DNA of 64,000 bases from Dermanyssus gallinae (GCA_003439945.1 QVRM01004868.1:581001-645000); one strand, 5' to 3'; numbered from the stretch's first letter, positions 11,166-23,492 are shown. Notes: generated by a model from the sequence alone, not told the origin. Translations and numbers: made by a program.

Positions 11166-12569
11166 TCAACATTCAGGCGGAACGCAGTCCTTGTTGTGGT
11201 GAGAGTTATGCTGAGGTATGTAAAGGAATTTACAGACTTGACGGGCGCACCCACCAGACGGAGTTCCTCTGCGAAATTTGAGCACCTCGGTGTTACTGTT
11301 GTTGATGGTAAGACCAACCTCGCTGACGTATCTCGACATTGTGCCTATTGCATGTTGCAAGTGGTGTCTGCTCGTACTGAACATCACCAAATCATCAGCG
11401 TACAGAATGACTTTGACGAGCGAATGCCTCGTGGTGATCCGTGAGGGTAGATCGCTTACGAGGACCGCGAGTAGTAGCGGGCCGATATTATCTCCCTGTG
11501 CAAACCCCGTCGTTTGCTTCGATCGCGTATCACTACCCCGTCGTCGATTGAGATAATATTGTTCTGTAAATAACTCTGAGGAGTTTTAGTATTCTAAGTG
11601 GTACAGCAGATTCTCTAGTACTATCGAGCGTAATCCTGAATCGAATGCTGCGTTGAAATCCACGAAGATGGAATAAATAGGCCGTTTGGGCCTTGCTAGC
11701 GTCGATTGCACTTCTTCCATCCATTTCTGGCACGCCGAAATCGTCGATCTGCCCGTCCTAAATGCATGCTGTTCATTGGGAAGGACTCCTCTGAACTCAA
11801 GAAAAGGTGTAAGGCGGCGGACTAGTAGTGTGGATAGGAGCTTGTAAACACAACTTTTCTTCGATATACCTCTCCAGGACGAGGGATCCGACAGACAGCC
11901 TTTCCCTTTCGAAATGATAATCATAAAACAGTCTCTCCAGTTATCCGGAACCCTTCGCTAAGCCAGGCAGGCATTGAAGAGGAATGTCCATTGCGGAGTA
12001 AGTACGAGGGCTGACTTCAGGTGTTCGTTATAAATACCGTCGAGCCCGCACGCCTTCCCTGTAGGCAGATGAGCGATGGCTTCATAAACTTCTGCAATTG
12101 AGAAGTCCTTCTCCAACTCATCTCGAAAGAGTTCGTCCACCTCGGACCACACACTGGAATATCGAGGGGTGTGCGTTGGAATCGTATCTTTGGCCGCCAA
12201 GACATTTCTGATGTGCGACTGCAGAGCGTCTGGCTTTACTGGTCATGTGGACCTGGTTGGCGCTCCGTGACGTAGCCTAATATGAGGCGCGCGTTCAGCT
12301 TCCATCAGTAGTTTTTGTTTGCGAAGTTTTTGGAATGCAGCTTTCGCCTTCTTAAGAGTCCTTCTGTACAGAGACCTCGCTGAGGCTAGCAGAGAGTTCA
12401 TGGTGGGGTGAGACTTACAAAGTTCTTTTAGCCGGATTTGAGCTCGCTTGGCCTCGGTGCAGTCTCTATTCCACCACTGTCTATCTTTGGGCTTTAGTCT
12501 CGGTTTCACGCAGCCGCTGGTCAATAGGTCATTAAGAGCTGTAACATCGTCATCCGCAACCGCTGTCAT
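11166..12569 (-). pseudogene. linker and reverse transcriptase of LINE F
   Basis: The frame at 12569-12243 reads RQWWNRDCTEAKRAQIRLKE, the 'WW+.E..' linker of APE-type LINEs. The next (12200-11958) has GKACGLDGIYNEHLKSA, the next (11924-11586) KGCLSDPSSWRGISKKSC, LPNEQHAFRTGRSTISAC and SIFVDFNAAFDSGLRS (motif A). Motif B follows as GFAQGDNIGPLLLAVLVSDL and motif C as ILYADDLVMFS, whose YADD is intact. At least four frame interruptions. Best described as an APE-type LINE near the R1/I groups; I cannot name the family. Confidence 0.82.
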
Positions 12570-13260
12570 TACTGTAATAGCTTTCTCTCGTCTAGGCTGC
12601 CGGAGCCTGATCGACGAGTATCTGAGGCACTGGTCGTGGCGTTAACGGCTATTCGGAGACCGACCGGAACGTGCCAAGTAAGCCGTTCTTCTTCGCTAAG
12701 CGGGTCATCTGCGCCCTGGAACATAAGCTCGTCATTCGAGAAATTCGTGGCAAACAGGTATATCGTTGAAGACCCCATCGGTCGCATGAACGAAAGTAAA
12801 CACTCCCGGATCGTTCGCAATCCAGAAACCAAAGTCGGATATCACATCAGTGAGGGCGACTGTTCTGCTATCACACGTTTTGTCGAGTCTTGCGTTAAAG
12901 TCTCAGGGGCGACGACGGCTTTTCCGTTTCGAGGGAGCAGTTAAAGGCAGAGGACGAGTCTCTCAGTCAACTCCGACGAGCTTTTGACACCTGGTGGCCT
13001 GGCGTACATAGCAATGATGTTGATGACTTCCCCACATAACACAACACAGTTATCCTCAGCGAGCACTGCATCTAAGCTTCACGATCGGTGGTTGTAGAAC
13101 ACAGCCACTCCCCCACTTGCACGTCCAGTCTGGCTTAAGCGGACGGGACAGCGGGCAGCGGGCAGGACAGAGTAAACGTTTGGTAGATGTATAGGGGCGG
13201 TGGCCCAGGTTTCTGTCAGGACGCTGACGGGGGCACTAGGTGTACGGAGTTTAAGGGGTC
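12570..13260 (-). pseudogene. APE endonuclease domain of LINE F
   Basis: Pieces in two frames give TETWATAPIHLPNVYSVL and TGRASGGVAVFYNHR, then VINIIAMYARPPG, NARLDKTCDSRTVALTDVIS, FWIANDPGVFTFVHATDG and SSTIYLFATNF. The 'ETW', 'GG.A.....', '(GDF)NAR' and 'T........S.ID' blocks are those of the apurinic/apyrimidinic-type endonuclease that nicks target DNA in APE-type LINEs. A stop sits right after FYNHRS and the GDF part is lost to a frame change. Confidence 0.78.
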
Positions 13261-13689
13261 TTCACAGTTCCATAGAACTAGTTGTAGAACTTTTCCCTCC
13301 TGGTTTTCGCTTTGGGACCTCGACCCTTCTGTAGTGCTGTTTCTATGAAGTCCTTAGTATGGGTTATCGGGTCTGGGAGACGATCGGCGCCACGATATCA
13401 CGAGTTCATGGTTCTCAACATTCTCGCCATGTGCTATAAAAACATGTTGTTGATTTGGTCAGATCGCGCAACTTTTTTGACGATATGGTTCGAGTACTGC
13501 GCAGATTGTTGTTGCGAACATAAAAAATAATAGGAAGTATATTCGACTGAGAGGTTCGTGCGTATGTTTTAAAATGAGAACTACAAGAGTATTTTAAAGG
13601 CGGACATAGAACATAGGGACATTTGATCACAAAACAACGAATATCATATTACATATAAGACTAGCAGATTGGATAGTTCGCGTGATGTG

Positions 13690-15869
13690 AATGTTAAAAT
13701 CTAGCTCCGGTATTACCGTTACCTCAAGATCACGAATGCTGTTTACTCTGGGTATCTACTCAAGATCAAGTGTGTAAACGTGGTCCTCCTTCAGACAGTC
13801 AATGGCGAATTTAGGGACCGAATTCATCATATCATTTTCGACGCACCAATCGGAGATGGAATTAATTGTTCTCTCCAATAATCTCTGCAATATTTCCCTC
13901 TTGTTCTTTGTTCCATGTGGCCCATAAAGTTTAAGATATTTCACGCAGAGTTTGTGCTTCATGATTTTGGGTATGAGATTTTTAAAATCTAAGATAAATA
14001 TACAGAATCATTTTGGGCCCAGACATGATCCTTAAATCGCGCCCGAGGGACACACCCTAAACCGACTAAAACTGTTGTTGACCCGCACACAAAACCTCCG
14101 ATTCGTTAGGTCACTTGATATCCATGAAACAGTGTGCTTGTCTATATTTAAGTCAATTAGTTAAAAAAAAGTTTTCAATGGTTTACTCTGTCAAATGCTT
14201 TAGAAAAATCAAAGTAAATGCAATCAAGTGCTTTTTTTGTTAATATAAATGGTCCAATCTTGGACTATTTCAACTAGTTGCGCTGCTGTGGGTTTGCCTT
14301 TAGTAAAGCAGACTGTATGAGGTTAAATATATGATCTACAAGTAATTTTTCAAATAATATACACGCCACTGAGGTTTGTGTCACAGGTCTTAAGTTATCA
14401 ACATTTGACTTGGATCCCTTTTTACGTACAGGCCTAATGACGGATTGTCGAAAAAGATCAGGCACAACAACATTGTTTGAGTTGGGAGTTGATTTATTTT
14501 TATTAAAATCTTGTATTCCGACACAAATAAATACGGTCACCTTTCTGACGTTGGCGGTGAGAAAGTAAGTGCTTCCGTTGGACCTGCTTGGGCTACGCAA
14601 ACAGAGGGAAAGAAATATATAAAGGCATCCGCATCTATATATCCGGGTATATCACGAATGGTAACCGCATTACTTATTTTTAGTGCCGTTCTATCTTTTT
14701 CCCTTTAAGCGATTGTTGGCATACCTAAACAACGACTTAGGATCTTGTGATAGATTCAAAGTTATCGGGCAGAAGATATGTGTCACGTAGGTTGAGCATA
14801 GCGGACTGTGGGCGGTAATCAAACTATTGCATGATTCTCTACAAATGGCATAGTGAGAATGAGATCTCGTCATGGATTCAAACGTTACCGGGCAGAAGAT
14901 TCGTGTCACGTAGGTTGAGCATAGCGGACTGTGGGCGGTAATACAAAAAATAAAATAAAATAAATATATATATGTCTGTGACAGTCTGATATTGCTATTC
15001 GTTGTTTTGAGCAGATCTAAAAACGGATTCCAATCAGTCACCAGAAGTGAGAATAGTACCAATACTCTCGAAGTTGATTTCACAATAGTAGAGACTTTTG
15101 CCACGATTAATAATAAAGTATGAGATATTCTGCTGAAACTCTCCTCCAAGGTGATCGTAAAGCGCTGGATTTAAGATGTTGTAGACGGCATACACATGCT
15201 CTTCCTGGTTACTAAAGACAAAATCAAAACGTGTGTGACCTACCAGTTCACCACCAAATAAATTTAAGATGCGAAAATTAACGCCTGGGAAATTGTAATC
15301 ACTACAATGACTTTAAGCACGTTAGGTTGTCAACGCTCATCTAACACAATTATTTCCCATTTTCCGTGGCAGGTCACAAACAGAATCAGTGAGGCAGAAG
15401 TATCTACAATTACAAATCGGGTGACCGATTTACTTCCAGCTAGAATATCAATGGTCACAACCTCAACAGACATTGCAGTGATTGGCAGTGATTACCCACC
15501 ACAGCTTCCCAGCAGACGCTATCTGCATCACATCTACCCAAACGATCCCGGCAAAATACAGTGGAAAGACCATTACAACAAGAGAGTTCAGAGGGTCCAT
15601 GTTTCACGAGCAACCGCAATATTTAGCTTGTCATGTACACAGTAGTAATGCCGAAGTGAATCATGAGCGTGCTTCTTAATAAGAGATCGAACGTTAGAAT
15701 ATAGAGAACGAATCTGTTTCCCATCTCCTAATCGGGTTGATATCGACAAAGGTCGTTCGAAGGAAAGAGCTCTCTCAGAAAGAGCTGGTCCGCGCATTAG
15801 TATCGCCTTTAAGCAATGTTCCAAATACAAATAGCATTCCTGCGTTTGCTTGCATCTTTCCGGAAGCAA
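13690..15869 (-). mobile_element. LINE G: APE-type LINE, endonuclease plus reverse transcriptase, degenerate
   Basis: Reading leftward: the endonuclease start QIRSLYSNVRSLIKKHAHD and VARETWTL (15.7-15.59 kb), then GDYNFPGVNFRILNLFGG and HTRFDFVFSNQEEHVYAVYN (about 15.3-15.18 kb), then DPKSLFRYANNRLKGKR (14.75 kb), then the reverse transcriptase start PDLFRQSVIRPVRKKGSKSN and LRPVTQTSVACILFEKLLVD (14.47-14.33 kb). Broken frames continue with CLGP-like and YLKLYGPHGTK wording to 13.76 kb and WCVENDMMNSVPKFAIDCL. The set is typical of CR1/I-like elements. Many stops; no active site complete. It contains a local 122-bp duplication (14751-14942). Confidence 0.75.
14751..14942. repeat. two tandem copies of a ~122-bp unit inside LINE G
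   Basis: The blocks 14751-14819 and 14873-14942 match almost fully (for example GTGTCACGTAGGTTGAGCAT, then AGCGGACTGTGGGCGGTAAT), with a start-to-start distance of about 122 bases. The rest of the unit matches more loosely. In the minus-strand protein reading this duplicates the segment HSPLCSTYVT.IFCP. Confidence 0.85.
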
Positions 15870-16418
15870 ATATCCACGAAAAAAAACACGACAGACTCAG
15901 TGACAATGGCAATAAAAGATCAAAAGTTCAACACAATACGATCTTTCGGCTGCACTGCTAATACAATAAGGGGATTTAGATTCATACAATAGGTACGTGT
16001 GCTAGGTTTTATGCAACATATCGGATCGGAAAAGCATGCTACCACTTATGTGAAGAAACACGGCAACGTTAAATACGAGCTTAGGTCCTAGCTTGAGATT
16101 TGTACGTACTCGCATACAAAAATGTCTCATAAACGTGCTATTGGAATAGTTTTCTTTCACTGTATGCACTAACGTATACACAAGCTCTCAGTCAATATGT
16201 GTGTCTTAGCAAACAAAAGTCCTTACAAAAGTAGAAACAAAAGACTGACTTTCTTTGATGATATTGAAGCAGGCCCACAGAAAACGAAACGAAGTGCCTG
16301 ATAAAAAATCTCCGCGACGTTTATTTCTCTTTAAGGAGATTAAAACTTAACTCTTTGAAAACAAAGCTCGTACCACTCAAACATAATTCGTCCAAAATGA
16401 AGAGAGAAAAGCTCAACT
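15870..16418. other. unassigned DNA
   Basis: No convincing gene or repeat was seen. It may be the untranslated leader of LINE G or neighbouring host DNA. Confidence 0.3.
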
Positions 16419-16502
16419 GTGTCTTACGGAGCTTGTGCTTGTTTCCGCAACTTTGCTCTTTATGAAGATAGCAAAATGTTTAACAACGACAAGCATACTA
16501 CC

Positions 16503-16541
16503 ACCAACGCCAACAACAACGCCAACAACGCCAACAACGCC

Positions 16542-16582
<41 letters not shown>

Positions 16583-16599
16583 CGACGACGACGACGACG

Positions 16600-16645
<46 letters not shown>

Positions 16646-16662
16646 CGACGACGACGACGACG

Positions 16663-16717
<55 letters not shown>

Positions 16718-16780
16718 CGACAACAACGACGACAACAACGACGACGACGACAACAACAACAACGACAACAACAATGGCCC
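16503..16780. repeat. compound (CAA)n / (GAC)n trinucleotide array
   Basis: About 280 bases of CAA units divided by blocks of five to six GAC units and, at the left end, by GCC units. All six frames are open through it (poly-Asn/Asp, poly-Thr or poly-Leu/Ser), which is a property of the repeat and not evidence for a gene. Confidence 0.95.
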
Positions 16781-16989
16781 GTCATACTCACCCACGCGAA
16801 AGCCAAACAAACACCCGCCAAGAGGAGAGACTGCCGATGATGTGCCGTCGGCAAACGGGGCCGCGTTAGACGCACCTGTCCACCTGTACACTACCTATCA
16901 GTTGAACAACTGGCTATTACGACGAGCCTAGCTAAACGCCGGTTCGATACTTACCGAAAGCTCCAGTTGAAGCTTGTAAGAAAAAGCCA

Positions 16990-17917
16990 AATCAGACATT
17001 TTGATGATTGATTCGAAAGCCCAAATAAAAAAAAAGACCGTAAAGCCTTATTTTAGAAAAATAACTACTAACGAAGACTTTTTAAGTCCAAAATTGGTCA
17101 AGCTGATCAGACCAATCCGCACAGGAGAAATAACTGTCCCAAAATGTAGTGGGGTATTTGAACTCCGAGAAAATGAACTATTTGCACAATCAAATCTTTG
17201 TTAGGGGGTGTAATATACCACAAATGCGCAAAATAACTAAATTCATTAAAGCTCTAATTGGCCAAAAGGCCACTGGATTGGAGGAGATTCTCATTAAGAT
17301 CTTTAAATAAAACAGCCATAGATTAACTGATTTTTTGCACTCGCTTATAACAAAGATATTTATTTATTACATCACAAGGTCTCGACAATCTCAAGCAATA
17401 TCGCTTACATATTTCATATTCATATTTCGCTTTCATATATTTGTTTTTATTACATATTTCAATATTAGCCATTTATAGTCCAAGCTCAAATGTATTGTCC
17501 GTCGTTATAATAAGACAGTACAAACATATTATCCAAACAAATGATTTCATTTTGGAAGCTAACACTTTATTATTAAGCAACAATCAATCATGTTTTGAAG
17601 TTAGGGATGACGAAATTGCCGATGAGAATGGCACTAACGACGACGGTGATGATGATGATGATGATAACAGAATATACTGTCTTAAACCAGAAAAATGGAG
17701 CGAAAAACTAAGCGAACAGAGGTTGCACAAAAATACATTGTTTGTGTCCCCTAGAACATGCAAGTATTTGGGTCTGTTAGTACGTGGTAATCTAAAATAT
17801 GATAAACATATAACATCAATATGCTCCTGTTTTTTCACAGTACTATCTATATTTTGCTTCGGCTGCGGTCCGTACGATGGTGTATCTCTCGCGCCTGTAG
17901 AGTTACGTACTAGATAG
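16990..17917 (+). mobile_element. LINE H: degenerate LINE reverse transcriptase relic
   Basis: The first frame (17001-17204) reads VKLIRPIRTGEITV and ENELFAQSNLC, recalling the linker before the reverse transcriptase. About 17225-17330 another frame reads ITKFIKALIGQKATGLEEIL, the 'ALK.L...KA.G.DGI' block. The frame ending at 17917 has SPRTCKYLGLLVRGNLKYDK, the 'YLG..LD..L....H' block after motif C. The catalytic part between is lost or unreadable. An old copy of unknown clade. Confidence 0.5.
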
Positions 17918-19017
17918 GACTAAAATATGACATCAGCAGCAGGTCCAACCAACGAGCTTCATAAACCCCAGCATAACTATTCTAAACTAGGTTTAAACAA
18001 TTAGGCAATCTATCAACAACGAATTTTAAGAAAGAGACCAGTCGCGAGAATGTCACACACACAAATTTAAAGGCTTATTCAATGCCTCTTAATTTTACAA
18101 ACAACTACTTAAAAATCCATTCACAATAAGCACATACAATTACTTACCAAATGGAAACTTTATTCGATGAAAACGGAAGCTGTTTGAGAGTATCATTGTA
18201 ATGATGAAGTGATCTTCAAACTAGACCCGTAAACCGTTCATTGCGGTTTACCGGCGACTCCAGGTTATATACACTCTGCTCTCAGCAGTAAAAATATATA
18301 TTGTCACAGACTTCAAGGCCCATTGCGCGCGTCGAGACATATTTTGTACTAAAGTTCTATCAAATAAACATGTTTGTTGTTGAAAAAAAAGTCCTATATG
18401 TCAGTCCTTTACTCAGCCTGCTGTAACGACCTATCTGCTAGTGAAATGAATTCTGTTAGAATAACGGTCATGCTAATAACAATGATCATAGTTCATATTT
18501 TGTAGCGAGAGGGAAATTACCAAAAATGATTGTATCGAGTTTTTAATCTTGACATCTGTTCACTAAATCTGCAATTGCGAGAGTCCCATCGTAACCCTAT
18601 CGACAAACCAATCATATCTGATCATCTTCCCCAAAATGATCGTAATTAGATGTGCATTCGGACGAAGCAGTTAACATGATCATATTGTAAAAGTCAGTAA
18701 TTTTGCGTGAAAGCCAAAATATAAGAATTGCAGTGTCATTTCTTGAGAATTATCTTCAATACAACATTTATTCTGCTTTGAGCTAACGTAGAATTCGATG
18801 GATGGAAAATTTTGACTGAATGATGACTGGAACTCTCGCTATATGTAAGGATAAAAGCTCGATACAACCATATATGGCTATTCCGTTCTCAATTCAAAAG
18901 AAGACATTTCCACCCCCTCGTTGCATTGAAAAAAAATCGACGAACTGTACTAGAGCTCAACATTTGTTGGGCGATTTCTAGAAATGTTGTATATAAAATA
19001 TTTTTTATATAATATAA
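17918..19017. other. unassigned AT-rich DNA
   Basis: No coding frame, RNA gene or clear repeat was recognised over 1.1 kb. The right end (AAATATTTTTTATATAATATA) is the 5' junction of LINE A2. Confidence 0.35.
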
Positions 19018-20185
19018 CTGGTCTCCGGTCCCAGACCATCTCACGCACTCCTTAGCGATCTAGAAAATGAGATCAGAAAGGTTGTTAAGTCGAAATGGTT
19101 TAAGCTCGAAAACTCGGTGCCGAACGCCTACCTGTACACGCACACAGCACGCGGCGGTCTGGACATCCCCTGCCTCCAAACATTTATTCCCAGACTCCGC
19201 CTCTCCCGTCTGACAGCACTACAGCACTCCACGCACCCTGGGGTCCAATGGATGCTAACCACCGAGCACTTTAAAAAAAGACCTTGCAAAAACCAGACTT
19301 CTTTGCGAGCGCTTGGGAACCTCCATTGAGACCGCTACACAAGAGACTGATTACTTGTCCTAACAACTACACAACACGTTGGATAGGGCACATTTAAAAA
19401 AAACACACGAAACGCCCTTTGTACATTACTGGATTAAGGGTATGCCCTACCTGTCTGGTAAAGAGTATTTAAACCTACTAAAGCTCAGGATCAACGCACT
19501 TCCAACGCGTGCCAGATTGGCCAAGGGACGCCCGGGCTACAACAAACGTTGTAGGCACGGGTGTCATGCGCCTGAGACGTTCATGTCGCTCAGATGTGCG
19601 ATACAACGCACAAACAAACTATAAAAAGACATGACGACGTCTGTGATCGCGTGGCGCGTCTTCTCCGCGAGAGGGGTCATGAGGTGGTTCGTGAGCGAGT
19701 ATTCCGTCGACCGGGCGCACCGGGTCTAAAGTCCGACCTCGTCAAGACAACACCAACCGAGGTGTGGGTTTTAGATGCCGAGGTTTGCGGCCCGAGCAGA
19801 GACCTTGCAAAAGCGCGGCAGAACAAGATCACCAAATATGACGTCGAGTCCCTAAGAGCGGCACTCCCCGACCCGCAAAAACCTCGCAGATCCGGATTCA
19901 TCACTATCTCTATGAGTGGGGTATGGGACTTTGAATCTGCGAGTACACCCTTGGGGCTCGGCATCACGAAGAGGAATCTTATGGATCTTACCGTTTTAAC
20001 GTTGCAAGGAACCTTGAGGATATACCGCTCGCACCGGGTCCATAAGAGCGGGGGCTACCATCAAGCAAGGACACGGACAGCTGATTCTTAACCTCACGTG
20101 ACACCTTTTTACCACCATTTTTATTAAGGCGAGCACTGCCGAGTGTGCAAACGTATTGTAAATGATTAATAAATCATCACAATAT
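19018..20185 (+). mobile_element. LINE A2: 5'-truncated R2-clade LINE
   Basis: The copy begins at about 19018 with the thumb region (LENEIRKVVKSKWFKLENSV) and runs through the zinc knuckle and RLE endonuclease to the 3' end CACAATATTTTC near 20188. The reading is cleaner than in A1: pieces 19117-19330, 19379-19624 and 19594-20091. The knuckle CRHGCHAPETF lost its last part through a small deletion near 19580. Its right part, from 19491, was copied as A3 in the tandem duplication. Confidence 0.85.
19594..20091 (+). pseudogene. RLE endonuclease of LINE A2
   Basis: An open frame of 165 codons carries RHDDVCDRVARLLRERGHEV, then LKSDLVKTTPTEVWVLDAEV. In this core the two Asp residues are 12 apart (D-X12-D), inside the 12-14 range given for the R2-type nuclease, but the usual Pro before the first Asp is Ser. 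AKARQNKITKYD supplies the conserved Lys region. The tail (GVWDFESASTPLGLGITKRN) is conserved among A1, A2 and A3. The upstream protein is truncated, so this is not a functional gene. Confidence 0.8.
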
Positions 20186-20225
20186 TTTCTATATATATGT
20201 ATATATATAAGATATTTATTATATC

Positions 20226-20228
<3 letters not shown>

Positions 20229-20267
<39 letters not shown>
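20229..20267. repeat. (TA)n microsatellite between LINE A2 and the Tc1-like element
   Basis: About 38 bases of TA repeats. The Tc1-like element starts within the last TA. Confidence 0.95.
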
Positions 20268-20268
<1 letters not shown>

Positions 20269-20272
<4 letters not shown>

Positions 20273-21847
20273 GTGTTGCAAAAAATTAGCAACTCAAATT
20301 TTAAGCGCATGATGTACATGACGAAACACGGGTATAGTGTTAATTTCGTTGCAATCTCACAATCGGTTCATACAAAAAATAAAAGAGTGTGAAAAAACAG
20401 TGTTGCAAATTATTAGCAACAATAACATGCTAACAACACAGCTCTTGTTTGTAGAGGATAGTCGATACTACAGCTGATATTCAATCCCGGGGATCAAATG
20501 CCAGGAATATTGTCTAGCTAAATCAATCGTTCTATAGCTGCAAAATATTCTACAGCTTAGTCGTTGTTCCAAACTAACGGCGAAGCGTATGTTTAAACCA
20601 TGGGTCGTACAAAGGATCTCTCGGATAACGAAAAGACAAGAATTGAGGCATATGCTGAGCTCGGTCATACAGTAACTGCTATAGTAACCAGATTAGGACG
20701 GCATAAGAGCACCATCAGCATGGAGTGAACCAACTATCTAACAGTGGGCGTAAGCCAGTTTTGACTATTCGAGATCGGCGAAGGATCATACAGTTGGCTA
20801 CTCATGACCAAATGTCTTCTTCCTGGATCAGGACTACTTTAGGAGTGCCAGTGCACCGATCCACAGTGTACCGAGTGTTAATTTCTGACAAAAACGTGCG
20901 ATACGCGAAAAGGAAGCTTATGCCGCAACTGCAACCGAAGCACATTGTCGCACGGCGTGAATTTTCGCATAGATACCAAACTTGGGATAACGAGTGGAAA
21001 AACATCGTCTTCTCGGATGAAAAGAAATTTAATCTCGATGGCCCTGACGGCTGTCAGTACTATTGGCACGACTTACGGAAGGAACCTAAATGGTTCTCGA
21101 AACGTGTGGCCGGTGGTGGTTCTGTGAAATATTAGGGCGCGTTTAGATATAATGGGAAGTCCGATCTAGCCGCGATTGTGGGCCGAAACAATTCCGACAA
21201 GTACCAGCGTATAGTCGGTTCCCAGTTAGAAGCCTATTTCCGAAGAATTGGGGTACCTGGCGCAGTTTCTCAACAAGACAGCGCCACGATTCATACCTCG
21301 GCTACACTATAGCCTTTTTTCAAGAACAAGGAGTGCCACATTTTGACTGGCGGGCATTGAGTCCAGACCTGAATCCAATCGAAAATCTTTGGGGATATTT
21401 GGTGAAGCAGATTTACGCAAATGGTCGACAATATGATAACTTGTCGGACCTCAAAGAAGCTGTCCAGCAAGCATGAACTAGTATTCCACTTTCGTACTTA
21501 CAACAGCTCATTAACTTCATAAAAGACCAAGTTTACGATTTGATTCAGAAGAAGGGACGAAAACCCCGTTTCAAGAATAGAATATGTAGTATCAAATAAA
21601 TCATACAGCCCTGCTAAAAATCGAATACGCCGTAAGGCGTTATTGTTGCTAATATTTTGCAACACTGTTTTTTCACACTTTTTTATTTTTTGTATGAACC
21701 GATTGTGCGATTGAAATTGCAACGCAATTAACCCCATACTCGTGTTTCGTCATGTACACCATGCGCTTAAAATTTCAAGCAGTTCAAATAAACCAAGCCG
21801 AAATTATCACCAAAAAACACGAGTTGCTAATTTTTTGCAACACACTT
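20269..21847 (+). mobile_element. Tc1-like DD34E transposon, unit 1, with IR/DR-type ends
   Basis: The element has terminal inverted repeats beginning AAGTGTGTTGCAAAAAATTA on both ends (5' from 20269, 3' ending 21847) and is flanked by TA. An inner repeat TGTTGCAAATTATTAGCAAC lies at 20401-20420 and a matching inverted one at about 21643-21666, so each end has an outer and an inner copy of the same ~20-bp word, as in the IR/DR group of Tc1-like elements. The 5' repeat has lost about 55 bases compared with unit 2. Length about 1.58 kb. Confidence 0.88.
20600..21599 (+). pseudogene. Tc1-like DD34E transposase, unit 1, broken
   Basis: Start ATG at 20600 (MGRTKDLSDNEKTRIEAYAE). The N-terminal helix-turn-helix part (AIVTRLGRHKSTIS) is followed by a 13-base deletion near 20719 relative to unit 2. 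The second DNA-binding part (RDRRRIIQLATHDQMSSSWI) and the first catalytic Asp (IVFSDEKKFNLDGPDG) are readable. TAG at 21133-21135 follows SVKY, where a Trp is expected. The second Asp is kept (QQDSATIHTSA); a frameshift follows before the Glu region (DLNPIENLWG in another frame). The TAG is shared with unit 2, so the element was dead before the duplication. Confidence 0.88.
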
Positions 21848-21849
21848 TA

Positions 21850-22303
21850 TATTTAAAGTAAGAAGGCTATTTCGTTTCAGTTGTTTTGACAAACCAGTTT
21901 ATTCTGAACTGTAAAACAAGTGGTGTTAACACGTATACATAGACGTGTCGCGCTGCATTTCGTCTACCTTTTTAGTATACGAGTGAGACGAAAATTCGCA
22001 AACTCGTAGGTGAACGAATGATTAATGAATAAATATAGAATCATACTATTCTCATTACAAAACCATATAATATGCGTGACACTAATCAGTAGATATCTAG
22101 GGCAAGAGACAAAAAATACATATCAACAACCGTAAATTCACATGCATCTATTCTTCGCTTTATTTAGATTTGTCTATCCAAAATGGCTGTGGTTTGACGC
22201 ACCGTATATACACATCAATTAGTTACAAATAGAATGAAACTTTACATTCTGGCTGGGCGTTTGTATATTTCCAAACTTAAAAAAAAGAATAATAATAATA
22301 ATA
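21850..22303. other. unassigned duplicated DNA, unit 1
   Basis: Matches 34240-34690 in unit 2 closely. No gene was recognised. The right end is an (AAT)n run (AAGAATAATAATAATAATAA) that was the target of LINE I. Confidence 0.5.
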
Positions 22304-22304
22304 A

Positions 22305-23492
22305 TACTACGCCGTCACTGCCGGGGTTCCCCAAGGATCTGTACTGGGACCAACCCTGTGGAACATAACCTATGATGGAGTACTAAGACTGCCGCATCCC
22401 CCGGGAGTTTTTTCTATCGCCTACGCAGACGATCTGGCACTGATCGTTACCGCCAGTGACGAGGATTTGCTCGAAGGTACAGCCAACGGAGCCTTGGCGG
22501 ATATCCGACAACACCTCCGCACGCTTGGCCTCGAACTGGCTTCACAAAAAACGGAAGCAATCCTTCTAAACGGACTGAAGCGTCCTCCACGCAACCTAAA
22601 TTTACACCTGGAAGGCCATCCAATAACACCCACGCCCGTGGTTAAGTACCTGGGCGTGATCCTGGATAGAGCTCTCACAGGAACACCTGATGTGCGCTAT
22701 GCAGCTAAAAAAGCAGCCAAAGCCTCAGCAGAGTTACGGAAAATCCTCCCACGGACCAGAGGGGCAAGCGACTCTCGGCGCCGACTCTTAGCATCAGTAA
22801 TAGACAGCATCATGCTATACGCCGCACCCTTATGGAAGCGCACTACTACAAGAGCTACAACACGTCGCCTTCTCAACAAGACCCAAAGACCTATGGCGCT
22901 TAACCTAACACGAGCAAGTCGCACGGCCTCCACAGCAGCCGTACAGGTACTCTCCAGACAAATTCCCTGGGACTTGAGAGTAAAAGAATTGGCATCAAGA
23001 AGCCCTGTAACCAACGTTCTGACGGAGGGCACACTAGTCAGCAGAACCGACACACTAAGCGAATGGAGCCAGCAATGGGAAGCAATCCAGCCGGGCCATC
23101 CTGGATATTGGACAAGATCAATACTTCCTGATCTTAAAAAATGGTACAGCCTCAAACACGGCTCGCTTACCTACCCACTCGCGCAACTGTTAACAGGCCA
23201 TGGTGCCTGTTTTCAGCAGTACCTACACCGCATCGGTAAAACTGACTCCCCTGTATGCCGCATGTGCAACTCGGGGGAGCCGGATGATGTTAGGCACTGC
23301 TATGAGCGGTGCTCCTTCTTCGACACTGAGCGAGAGCTATTGTCCCGGAACCTAGGACTGCAGAACCCCCTGACATGCCAGGCCCTTGTAGAGGCGCTCC
23401 TCAAAGATCACAAGTCCTGGATTCTAGTAAGAAGATTCGCACAAGGTATCTCTGAGGCGAAAATAACCGCCGCACAAAGCCGAGCAGCCTAA
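22305..23492 (+). pseudogene. C-terminal part of R1-clade reverse transcriptase ORF2
   Basis: The frame is open from the 5' junction to TAA at 23490-23492 (first Met at 22467). It begins with AGVPQGSVLGPTLWNITYDG (motif B), then FSIAYADDLALIVTA (motif C, intact YADD), then VVKYLGVILDRALTG, and the R1-type C-terminal part: STAAVQVLSRQIPWDLRVKE, DTLSEWSQQWE, GYWTRSILPDLKKWY, YPLAQLLTGHGACFQQYLHR, and the Cys/His knuckle CRMCNSGEPDDVRHCYERC. The endonuclease and the first half of the polymerase are missing through 5' truncation, so it is inactive although no stop interrupts it. Confidence 0.9.

Larger units (their letters stand above)
10480..13290 (-). mobile_element. LINE F: APE-type non-LTR retrotransposon, nearly complete ORF2, degenerate
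   Basis: Reading leftward the parts come in the usual order: apurinic-endonuclease-like domain (13.26-12.57 kb), linker, reverse transcriptase (12.20-11.17 kb), C-terminal region with a Cys/His cluster (11.05-10.60 kb) and a 3' untranslated end with the hairpin motif at 10534-10562. The terminal wording (GCATGATGCACATG and CCCGAAACCTCC) recurs in the small copy F2 at 39778-39931, which is followed by poly(A). Stops and frame changes occur in every part, so it is inactive. Confidence 0.82.

Noticed and set aside
16419..16931. Asn/Asp-rich, Thr-rich and Leu/Ser-rich 'proteins' of 125-170 residues
   Set aside because: All six frames are open because of the CAA/GAC triplet array; there is no other gene-like sign.
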